NCBI GenBank assembly: GCA_031556065.1
Contig: JAVBTR010000094.1
Span: forward strand, 1 to 30,750
Source: JAVBTR01 sp031556065
Lineage (GTDB): Bacteria > Bacillota > Clostridia > Christensenellales > Aristaeellaceae
Direction: 5' to 3'
DNA: 30,750 bases
Shown here in pieces: positions 7,772 to 13,773 of this stretch. The notes under the pieces were generated by a model. It had not been told where the DNA came from. It was given only the letters and a program-made list of their open reading frames with translations, and did not search any database. Position numbers and translations under genes: made by a program. Positions within the stretch are counted from its first letter, which is position 1, and each line of letters begins with the position of its first letter.

Positions 7772-7858
7772 TGGGAGAGCGAGGCTGTGGCAATAAGAAT
7801 AGGGGATTTTCAAGGGTGGTAACCCTTGAATGGGTTTGGGTGAAACCCAACGTAACCT
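7772..7858. repeat. Right copy of the 87-bp inverted repeat bounding the transporter island
   Basis: Reverse complement of 1-87 with about ten mismatches, four of them in the loop of the central hairpin. That hairpin (CAAGGGT-GGTA-ACCCTTG at 7811-7828) matches the left copy better in direct than in inverted orientation. The copy lies 57 bp upstream of the DUF4180 start codon. See the left copy at 1-87. Confidence 0.85.
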
Positions 7859-7864
7859 ATTAAA

Positions 7865-7968
7865 GGGTAAAAGCAGTACCCAGGTCAAGAGAGTGAAACG
7901 ATTCTTGACATCAACTTGGCTGCAAGTAAGCAGATGTCAAGGACCGCTAACGCTTCCTGACCTAGGGT
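7865..7968. other. Nested inverted repeats; possible structured RNA or cruciform
   Basis: GGGTA/TACCC (7865-7881) is followed by an outer stem ACCC-AGGTCA (7878-7887) pairing with TGACCT-A-GGGT (7958-7968). Inside it CTTGACATC pairs with GATGTCAAG around ACTTG-GCTG-CAAGT. A competing stem GTCAAGA/TCTTGAC shares bases with the inner one, so two folds exclude each other. I recognise no known riboswitch or ncRNA family. Confidence 0.4.
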
Positions 7969-8110
7969 TTGCTTTTTGATTGCAATGAGTACGATGGGCT
8001 CTGATCCGGTCATTCAATCGTCGCGCTGCTAATGCATCGCTCGTTTCATTCTCCGACTCCGCTTCGCTTTTTGCGTGCACTGCACCCGCTCAGCTACGTC
8101 GCCACACCTG

Positions 8111-8134
8111 CATAAGGGATGAAAATCCCTTATG
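8111..8134. terminator. Hairpin downstream of recA
   Basis: CATAAGGGAT-GAAA-ATCCCTTATG, a 10-bp perfect stem with a four-base loop, 26 bp past the recA stop codon. It probably marks the 3' end of the rimO-recA transcript, although no U-tract follows. The stem and the adjacent TGTATCCC reappear after the SH3 protein gene (13748-13764), so it belongs to a small repeat family. Confidence 0.55.
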
Positions 8135-8159
8135 TATCCCATCTCTTATCCCATATCCC

Positions 8160-9278
8160 TTATTCCTCGTCCAACAGCAGGTCGTCCTCGTCCAGTTCTT
8201 CGTCCTGGTCGTTATCGTTGTTCACGGGCAGGTCTTTTAGGCCGGCTAAGAATTCTTTGCGGATAATGGCATCGATCTCCTGGGCGATTTCAGGGTTATC
8301 GATAAGGTATTTGCGGGCGCTTTCACGGCCCTGGCCGATGCGCTGATCCTGGTAGGAAAACCAGGCGCCGGACTTGTGGATCAGGTCCCGGGCCACGGCC
8401 ATGTCCAGCAGGGTGCCGGTTTTGGAAATGCCTTCGCCGTAGATAATGTCGAACTCGCTGACTTTGAAGGGCGGAGCCACCTTGTTTTTAACCACCTTGA
8501 CTTTGGTACGATTGCCAATAACCTCAGTGCCGTTTTTGATCTGCTCTCCCCGGCGGACATCCAGGCGAACGGAGGAATAGAACTTAAGGGCCTTGCCGCC
8601 GGTGGTGGTTTCCGGGTTGCCATACATAACGCCGATTTTGTCCCGGAGCTGGTTAATGAAGATGGCCACAGTGTTGGTGCGGGAAAGAACGCCTGTAAGC
8701 TTGCGCAGGGCCTGGCTCATCAGCCGGGCGTGGATGCCCACAAAGCTGTCGCCCATTTCGCCGTCGATTTCCGCCTTGGGCACCAGGGCGGCCACAGAGT
8801 CGATAACGATAACGTCGATAGCGCCGGAGCGGACCAGGGCTTCAGCGATTTCCAGAGCCTGCTCACCGGTATCGGGCTGGGAGATGTACAATTCGTCTAC
8901 ATTGACGCCCAGCTTTTTCGCATAGGCAGGGTCCAGTGCGTGCTCCGCGTCCACGAAAGCGGCAATGCCGCCGGCCTTCTGGGCTTCGGCCACAATGTGC
9001 AGGGCCACGGTGGTTTTACCCGAGGATTCCGGGCCGTAGATTTCCACCACGCGGCCACGGGGAACGCCCCCCACTCCCAGCGCCATGTCCAGGTCCAGGC
9101 AGCCGGTGGAGATCACAGGGATCTCCGCGCCAATGGCAGCTTCGTCCATTTTCATGACAGTGCCCTTGCCATACTTTTTATCGATGGCGGATAAAGCAGA
9201 TTCCAGGGCCTTTAATTTTTCCTCAGGTTGATCGATCTTGATTGCCACTTGCTTGGACGATGTTTCTTTCTTTGCCAT
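8160..9278 (-). CDS. recA: Recombinase RecA
   Basis: A 372-aa RecA, full length. It forms ATP-dependent filaments on single-stranded DNA, drives strand exchange in recombinational repair, and triggers LexA self-cleavage. Walker A is GPESSGKT at residues 82-89, Walker B is VIVIDSVAAL at about 156-165, and the loop motif NQLRDKIG is present. The C-terminus is a strongly acidic tail (DEELDEDDLLLDEE), the normal autoinhibitory end. ATG at 9278 lies 1 bp after the cinA stop; its ribosome binding site (AAAGGCGG) is inside cinA. It is the last gene of the rimO-pgsA-cinA-recA operon, a common arrangement in Bacillota, so no separate SOS promoter is visible directly upstream. Confidence 0.99.
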   Translation of the reverse strand: MAKKETSSKQVAIKIDQPEEKLKALESALSAIDKKYGKGTVMKMDEAAIGAEIPVISTGCLDLDMALGVGGVPRGRVVEIYGPESSGKTTVALHIVAEAQKAGGIAAFVDAEHALDPAYAKKLGVNVDELYISQPDTGEQALEIAEALVRSGAIDVIVIDSVAALVPKAEIDGEMGDSFVGIHARLMSQALRKLTGVLSRTNTVAIFINQLRDKIGVMYGNPETTTGGKALKFYSSVRLDVRRGEQIKNGTEVIGNRTKVKVVKNKVAPPFKVSEFDIIYGEGISKTGTLLDMAVARDLIHKSGAWFSYQDQRIGQGRESARKYLIDNPEIAQEIDAIIRKEFLAGLKDLPVNNDNDQDEELDEDDLLLDEE

Positions 9279-9279
9279 T

Positions 9280-10536
9280 TTAGGGCCGCCTTTCTATGTA
9301 CAATCGAATTTGATTCAGGGCATTGAGGGTTGCCAGAGTACGGATGCGCTGGCGGGAACCAACAAAGTTAAATTCTATGGCATAGGCTTCTTCTTTGGTA
9401 GCGATGCCAATATAAGTACGGCCTACGGGGGTGCCGCGGTCGTCGCTATGGGGCCCGGCACAGCCAGTAAGGGAAACAGCTATGCTGGCACTGCATTTTT
9501 CCCGGGCACCCATGGCCATCTCCGTGGCGCATTGCGCGGAAACGGCGCCATGGGCTTCAAGGGTTTCGGCGCTGACCCCGGCCAGGGTTTGCTTTTCTTT
9601 ATCGTTGTAGACCACCAGGCCCCCTTGGAAGACCTTGGAAGCCCCGGGGACGGATACCATTTCGCTGGCTGCCATACCTCCGGTAAGGCTTTCACAGGTG
9701 CAGACTGTCATGCTTTTGCTTTTCAGTTCTTCCATAACGGTTTTGGCCAGCGAGCCCTTATCGGTTTCTTCCACAGCATAGACCACGTTTCCAAGGCGGG
9801 TCTTGATTTCTTGAATCAAGGGTTCCAGCTGGGTTTCGCCCTCTTCCCGGGTCTTGCACAGCACCGTGGCCCGGAGCTGCACCTCACCTAAAGAACAGTA
9901 GGGAGACAGGCTGGGAGAGGGGTTTTCCATCAAGTCCTTTAAGGCCATATCCACCTTGCTTTCGCCCATGCCGAAAATACGGACGTAGCGGCTGACCAGG
10001 GTTTGGCCGGAACGCGCCTGCAGGTAAGGCGCCACGCTTAAATCGAACATGGGTTCAAACTCGTAGGGCGGGCCAGGCAGGTGAATAACCACTTTCCCCA
10101 AGCCGAACTTTTCGCAGGGCACAATGGCCCCCGGCGCGGTGCCGTTGGGGTTGTTTAAAATAAGGGTATCCCTGGTGAAAAGGGCCTGCTTCCAGTTGTT
10201 ATCCCTAAGGGCATAGTTCAGGCGCTTGTAATAGCGCTCCATCTGCTCCACGGCTTCCGGGCGCTGAATCAATTCTTCGCCCAAAAGATCCGCCAGCACT
10301 TTCTTGGTAATATCGTCCCCGGTAGGGCCCAGGCCCCCGGAGGTGATAACGATATCGGAGCGGTTCAGGGCTGTTTCGTAAGCCTCCATCAGTCTTTTAG
10401 GGTTGTCTCCCACGGTGGTCTGGTGGTACTGGGATATGCCCAAGGCGCTTAAACGGCGGGAGAGAAACTGGGCGTTGGTGTTGAGCACCTGGCCCATAAG
10501 CAGCTCTGTGCCGATGGAAAGAACTTCTGCGATCAT
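9280..10536 (-). CDS. cinA: CinA: competence/damage-inducible protein with NMN amidohydrolase domain
   Basis: A 418-aa two-domain protein. The N-terminal half is a molybdopterin-binding-like (COG1058) domain with IGTELLMGQVLNTN and the motif SGGLGPTGDD (about residues 66-75), linked to pyrophosphatase activity on ADP-ribose-type substrates. The C-terminal part is a PncC-type nicotinamide mononucleotide deamidase domain (CESLTGG, then GGLVVYNDKEKQTL). The usual GIAGP-GG segment reads GCAGPHSDDRGTPVG, so the glycines after GP are replaced. The family works in pyridine nucleotide salvage and is co-transcribed with recA in many Firmicutes. The start ATG at 10536 overlaps the pgsA stop (ATGA), indicating translational coupling. 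Confidence 0.97.
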   Translation of the reverse strand: MIAEVLSIGTELLMGQVLNTNAQFLSRRLSALGISQYHQTTVGDNPKRLMEAYETALNRSDIVITSGGLGPTGDDITKKVLADLLGEELIQRPEAVEQMERYYKRLNYALRDNNWKQALFTRDTLILNNPNGTAPGAIVPCEKFGLGKVVIHLPGPPYEFEPMFDLSVAPYLQARSGQTLVSRYVRIFGMGESKVDMALKDLMENPSPSLSPYCSLGEVQLRATVLCKTREEGETQLEPLIQEIKTRLGNVVYAVEETDKGSLAKTVMEELKSKSMTVCTCESLTGGMAASEMVSVPGASKVFQGGLVVYNDKEKQTLAGVSAETLEAHGAVSAQCATEMAMGAREKCSASIAVSLTGCAGPHSDDRGTPVGRTYIGIATKEEAYAIEFNFVGSRQRIRTLATLNALNQIRLYIERRP

Positions 10537-11084
10537 TTTTCCCCATCCTTAAAAAGCACATAGCCGTTTTTAATGAAATAATCGTAACCGGAGAAAAGCG
10601 TTGCGGCAACGGCCAGCCAAACGAAAATTTGGGCCGGGATGTTCAGCCAGGGAAGGAAGGAGGTGGCCAGCAGCAAAATCACAGTGATCATCTGGGCCGT
10701 GGTCTTAATCTTCCCATAGGGGCTGGCGGCAATGACAACGCCTTCCTTGGCGGCCACCAGGCGCAGGCTGTCGATGGCCAGTTCGCGGAACAGCACCACC
10801 ACTACCACCCAGGCGGCTAAGAGGCCCCGGTTTACCAGCATGATCATCGCGGAGATCACCAAAAGCTTGTCCGCCACAGGATCGATAAACTTCCCAAGGG
10901 TGGTAACAATATCGTCCTTTCTGGCGATGTAGCCATCCAGAAAATCGGTGAAGGCGGCGATACAGAACACCACTAAGGAAATGACGCAGCCGGTGGTACC
11001 CTGGATGTACATGCAAGCCACCAGCACAGGCACCAGTAGTATCCTTAAAAAAGATAGGCGGTTAGGCAGGTTGATTTTTTTCAT
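10533..11084 (-). CDS. pgsA: CDP-diacylglycerol--glycerol-3-phosphate 3-phosphatidyltransferase
   Basis: Membrane phosphatidyltransferase (183 aa from this start) that makes phosphatidylglycerophosphate, the first committed step to phosphatidylglycerol and cardiolipin. The CDP-alcohol signature is clear: DFLDGYIARKDDIVTTLGKF followed by DPVADK, matching D-G-x2-A-R-x8-G-x3-D-x3-D. Several hydrophobic helices follow. I chose ATG 11084 because it gives the typical N-terminus MKKINLPNRLSFLRI and has GGAGG seven bases upstream. An in-frame ATG at 11150 would add 22 residues; it also has a good site (GGGAG) and overlaps the rimO stop as ATGA. The two N-termini, MKKTNLPD and MKKINLPN, look duplicated. 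Confidence 0.95.
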   Translation of the reverse strand: MKKINLPNRLSFLRILLVPVLVACMYIQGTTGCVISLVVFCIAAFTDFLDGYIARKDDIVTTLGKFIDPVADKLLVISAMIMLVNRGLLAAWVVVVVLFRELAIDSLRLVAAKEGVVIAASPYGKIKTTAQMITVILLLATSFLPWLNIPAQIFVWLAVAATLFSGYDYFIKNGYVLFKDGEK

Positions 11085-11146
11085 GTTTATACCTCCGATG
11101 ATCCCGATGGAAGAAGCATTCTTTAAATCGGGTAAATTCGTTTTCT

Positions 11147-12460
11147 TCATGCTTGCACTCCCTTTAAGTCATAGGTCTGTGCTTTTTCAATACGCACGCT
11201 GGCAAACATTCCGGGGGCCAGGGCGTCCTTGGCAGTGAACAGAATTTCCCCATCGATCTCCGGGGCTTCAAACTCGCTGCGTCCGGTGTAGACCCCATTG
11301 CCCCGAACGCCGGTAACCAGCACCTTGCAGGTGGAGCCAACCCGGCGGCGGTTGTTGTTTAAGGAAATGGCACTTTGGGCCTGCATTAATGCATCCAGCC
11401 GCTGCTGCTTGATCTCTTCCGGGATTTGGCCGGGCATAAGGGCCGCCTTGGTATCTTCCTCCGGGGAAAAGGCGAAAGCGCCTACGCGGTCGAGTTCCGC
11501 CTCTTGGAGGAAACCCAGCAGCCGCTTAAAATCGTCCTCTGTTTCGCCGGGAAAGCCCACAATAATAGAGGTGCGAAGGGCGAAGCCCATATCCCTGGCG
11601 GCTTTAAAGGCGTTGATAATTTGGGTCGGGGTGCCCCGTCTATTCATGCGCTTTAATATATCCCCGTCGATGTGCTGAATGGGCAAATCCAAATATTTGC
11701 AAATATTGGGCGTGGCAGCCATGGTTTCAAGCAATTGCAGATTGGTATCGTCTGGGTAGCAATAAAGAACCCGGAGCCAGTCCACCCCTTGGATGGCTGC
11801 GGCCTTTTTCATCAGCATATGCAATTGAGAGGGGCCGCCATGGTCGGTGCCGAAACGGGTGGTGTCCTGGGCCACTAAAATGTGTTCCCGCACCCCGTTT
11901 TTCGCCATGGCTTCGATCTCTTGCAAAACCAGCTTTTCATCCCGGGAACGGTAACCGCCCCGGATAAGGGGAATGGCGCAATAGGTGCAGCAGTTGTCGC
12001 AGCCGTCGCCAATTTTGTGGTAGCAGGTATAATGCGGTGTCGTAAGCACCCGTTCTTGTTCCCAAATCGTTTTATTTCTTTCGCAAAAGGAAAGCCGTTT
12101 GCCGGTAAGGGCCTGGTTAATGGCTTCCACCAGGGCATCGTAACGGTTGACGCCCATCAATAGATCAATCTCGGGGATTTGCTTCAATAAATCTTTTTCA
12201 TACCGCTGGGCCAAACAGCCTGTAACCACCAGCAGCTTGCAATGGCCGGTTTGCTTGTATTCGGCCAGCTCGAAAATGGTATCGATGGATTCTTCCTTGG
12301 CGGATTCGATAAACCCGCAGGTATTGACAATAAGAATATCTGCCTTCTTCGCATCCTGTTCAAAGGTGAATCCCTGGGCTTTTAACAGCCCTAAAACTTG
12401 TTCTGAATCCACACGGTTCTTGGTGCAGCCCAGTGAAATCATGCCAACTGAATATGACAA
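11147..12460 (-). CDS. rimO: Ribosomal protein S12 methylthiotransferase RimO
   Basis: A 437-aa radical-SAM methylthiotransferase that adds a methylthio group to a conserved aspartate of ribosomal protein S12. The N-terminal UPF0004 domain carries the auxiliary cluster cysteines C12 (SLGCTKNRVDSE), C48 (NTCGF) and C82 (TGCLAQRY). The radical-SAM cluster is CDNCCTYC at 154-161, giving CxxxCxxC. A C-terminal TRAM-like domain follows. Assignment to RimO rather than MiaB or MtaB rests on SLGCTKNRVDSE, the LRVLYCYPDD segment and the pgsA-cinA-recA context. The start is TTG at 12460, with AAGGAG eight bases upstream; no ATG with a binding site is nearby. First gene of the operon. Confidence 0.96.
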   Translation of the reverse strand: MSYSVGMISLGCTKNRVDSEQVLGLLKAQGFTFEQDAKKADILIVNTCGFIESAKEESIDTIFELAEYKQTGHCKLLVVTGCLAQRYEKDLLKQIPEIDLLMGVNRYDALVEAINQALTGKRLSFCERNKTIWEQERVLTTPHYTCYHKIGDGCDNCCTYCAIPLIRGGYRSRDEKLVLQEIEAMAKNGVREHILVAQDTTRFGTDHGGPSQLHMLMKKAAAIQGVDWLRVLYCYPDDTNLQLLETMAATPNICKYLDLPIQHIDGDILKRMNRRGTPTQIINAFKAARDMGFALRTSIIVGFPGETEDDFKRLLGFLQEAELDRVGAFAFSPEEDTKAALMPGQIPEEIKQQRLDALMQAQSAISLNNNRRRVGSTCKVLVTGVRGNGVYTGRSEFEAPEIDGEILFTAKDALAPGMFASVRIEKAQTYDLKGVQA

Positions 12461-12589
12461 AATGAAAACTCCTTCTGAATGGGTACATACTTTTGCATTC
12501 CCTGTTTATATTAACACAAATAGGCATGAAAGTAAATTAAGAACCGTGCCTAAACCTTCCACTATTGTAAAAAAACACCTGTAGAACGC

Positions 12590-12618
12590 TTGCGCATTTT
12601 GTCATCCTTTGATACAAT
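12590..12618 (+). promoter_or_regulatory. Probable promoter for the GNAT gene
   Basis: TTGCGC (12590-12595), a 17-bp spacer and TACAAT (12613-12618). The -10 matches five of six and the -35 three of six. It is 57 bp before the chosen start codon, with a small hairpin in between. Confidence 0.45.
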
Positions 12619-12625
12619 AAAAAAG

Positions 12626-12642
12626 CGCCTGTCGTGAAGGCG
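12626..12642 (-). terminator. Terminator-like hairpin in the GNAT leader, U-tract on the minus strand
   Basis: CGCCT-GTCGTGA-AGGCG. Read on the minus strand the stem is followed by CTTTTTTATT, a good intrinsic terminator that would stop leftward transcripts before they enter rimO. On the plus strand it lies in the GNAT 5' leader and has only a weak T-run. Confidence 0.5.
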
Positions 12643-12675
12643 TGTTTTGTATGTGAGAAAGGATGGACGCCATCC

Positions 12676-13479
12676 ATGCGGGTATATCATCCCCCTATGC
12701 CCTACCAGGGCAATCCCAGCGAGAATGTATTTTGCGTCGCGGACGATATGGGCAACGAAATCGGCGTCGGTTTTGTGATGCTCTTATACCAACCCCTTAT
12801 TTTCCCCGAAAGGCCTGTAAACCTCTATCTTCAGCTGGATGCGCCGCCCCAGGCAAAGCATATGCTTTTGGGGGCGTTGTTAGGACAAGCCATGCGTATG
12901 AAGCGCCAATTCCCCGGCCAGAAGGCCCGGGTCTATATGGAAGTGGGCATGGACAACCCCCAGGAGATTGAGTTTTGCCGTCATAACGCCTTTAAGTTGG
13001 ACGACGCGGAGGACCAGGTGCTCTTAAGCCCTCCCGATATGGCCTTTAAGCTCCCTATGAGCTTTGAATTTGCCGCAGTTCCCCTTAGCAGCGAGTTCGA
13101 GCAAAACGCGTTCCTCATGCGCATGAACGCCTTTCGCATCAGCGCCCTTACATTGGGCGTGCTGGGGGCCGAAATCCAGCGCCAGCGCTTTATGGCTCTG
13201 GGCGTGTATCGGGCCGGGGTGCCGGTGGGGGAAATACTTGTTTCCGGTGAGGGAACCAATTGCTATATTATCGGCATGTACGTGCAGCCCAGCTACCGCC
13301 GCAATGGCCTTGCCAAGGCCATGATTAACCGTGTAATGGAAATTATGCAGGCCGAGGGCGTGGAGAACTTTTCCGCTTTCATTCTAAGGCGCAGCGTGAT
13401 TCAGCAAGCCCTGGCAAGAAGGTTCAGGCCAAGGCTCCAAAGAACCATTGCGATTTATCCCGGAATGGATTTGGATTAA
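12676..13479 (+). CDS. GNAT family N-acetyltransferase
   Basis: A 267-aa protein whose C-terminal part carries the acetyl-CoA binding motif of GNAT enzymes: a beta strand (CYIIGMYVQPSYRR) followed by RRNGLAKAM, the Q/R-x-x-G-x-G/A pyrophosphate loop, then a helix and a short C-terminal fold. The first 130 or so residues look like a second, degenerate GNAT-like half (QLDAPPQAKHMLLGALLGQA), so this may be a tandem GNAT protein. The acceptor is unknown. ATG at 12676 follows GGATGG at nine bases; the alternative GTG at 12634 falls inside a hairpin loop and is less likely. It is monocistronic, divergent from rimO, and followed by the hairpin chain at 13502-13764. Confidence 0.82.
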   Translation: MRVYHPPMPYQGNPSENVFCVADDMGNEIGVGFVMLLYQPLIFPERPVNLYLQLDAPPQAKHMLLGALLGQAMRMKRQFPGQKARVYMEVGMDNPQEIEFCRHNAFKLDDAEDQVLLSPPDMAFKLPMSFEFAAVPLSSEFEQNAFLMRMNAFRISALTLGVLGAEIQRQRFMALGVYRAGVPVGEILVSGEGTNCYIIGMYVQPSYRRNGLAKAMINRVMEIMQAEGVENFSAFILRRSVIQQALARRFRPRLQRTIAIYPGMDLD

Positions 13480-13501
13480 TGTGAGTATGTTTTTTGCGAG
13501 C

Positions 13502-13533
13502 GGGGCTTTTCTTTCTGGGGAAAGAAAAGCCCC
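13502..13533. terminator. Strong hairpin after the GNAT gene
   Basis: GGGGCTTTTCTTTC-TGGG-GAAAGAAAAGCCCC, a perfect 14-bp stem with a four-base loop, 23 bp after the GNAT stop. It is not followed by a U-tract. It is the first member of the hairpin chain and resembles the hairpin at 1446-1485 in its CTTT/AAAG-rich stem. Confidence 0.55.
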
Positions 13534-13747
13534 TCAGCGCGTCGACAAAGTCGACGCTTTCGTGCGACACAGGTGTCGCACGAGGGATTTCCCTCACTGC
13601 ATTGTAAAATCTTCGATTTTACGGTCGGGGCCATCGGCCCATTAAGGCCCTGAAAGGGCTTCGGGCAAGGTAGGAATTTCTACGAAATTCCACCGAAAAT
13701 CGGAGGGTTTGACCCTCCGATACCTCCCGGGGTTTGTTGATGGTCTG

Positions 13748-13764
13748 AAGGGATTTCATCCCTT
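13748..13764. terminator. Hairpin downstream of the SH3-repeat protein gene
   Basis: AAGGGAT-TTC-ATCCCTT followed by GTGTATCCC, 10 bp after the SH3 gene stop on the minus strand. It is closely similar to the recA 3' hairpin (8111-8134) in sequence, orientation and distance from a stop codon. Confidence 0.5.
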
Positions 13765-13773
13765 GTGTATCCC

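Larger units (their letters stand above)
7715..8159. other. 445-bp non-coding region of repeats and hairpins between recA and the island
   Basis: No convincing reading frame is present. From right to left it holds the recA 3' hairpin (8111-8134), about 130 bp rich in words such as GCTTCGC and GTGCACTGCAC with no clear structure (7980-8110), a nested set of inverted repeats (7865-7968) and the right island repeat (7772-7858). The composition differs from neighbouring genes and suggests an intergenic repeat element or a decayed mobile element. Confidence 0.6.
13480..13773. repeat. Chain of about ten consecutive short palindromes
   Basis: This 294-bp gap has no gene but is packed with hairpins: 13502-13533 (14-bp stem), 13539-13557 (GCGTCGAC-AAA-GTCGACGC), 13561-13582, 13582-13595 (GAGGG-ATTT-CCCTC), 13604-13622 (GTAAAATC-TTC-GATTTTAC), 13628-13640, 13645-13661, 13673-13691 (GGAATTTC-TAC-GAAATTCC), 13700-13720 (TCGGAGGGT-TTG-ACCCTCCGA) and 13748-13764. 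AGGTA at 13668-13672 can pair with TACCT at 13721-13725, closing a three-way junction around two of them. The stems differ from each other, so this is not a tandem repeat or CRISPR array. The outermost hairpins may terminate the convergent GNAT and SH3 genes. The rest is unexplained. Confidence 0.85.

Noticed and set aside
7715..8159. Transposase remnant
   Set aside because: I translated parts of the region on the minus strand and found frequent stops and no transposase motif.
8376..9194. 272-codon plus-strand frame opposite recA
   Set aside because: It is a shadow of recA codon bias; the product is Gly/His/Val-rich with no recognisable domain.
9270..9320. LexA (SOS) box in front of recA
   Set aside because: recA starts 1 bp after cinA and I saw no CGAAC-N4-GTTCG-like site there or upstream of rimO.
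13502..13764. CRISPR array
   Set aside because: The palindromes differ in sequence and are not separated by equal-sized spacers; no cas genes are nearby.
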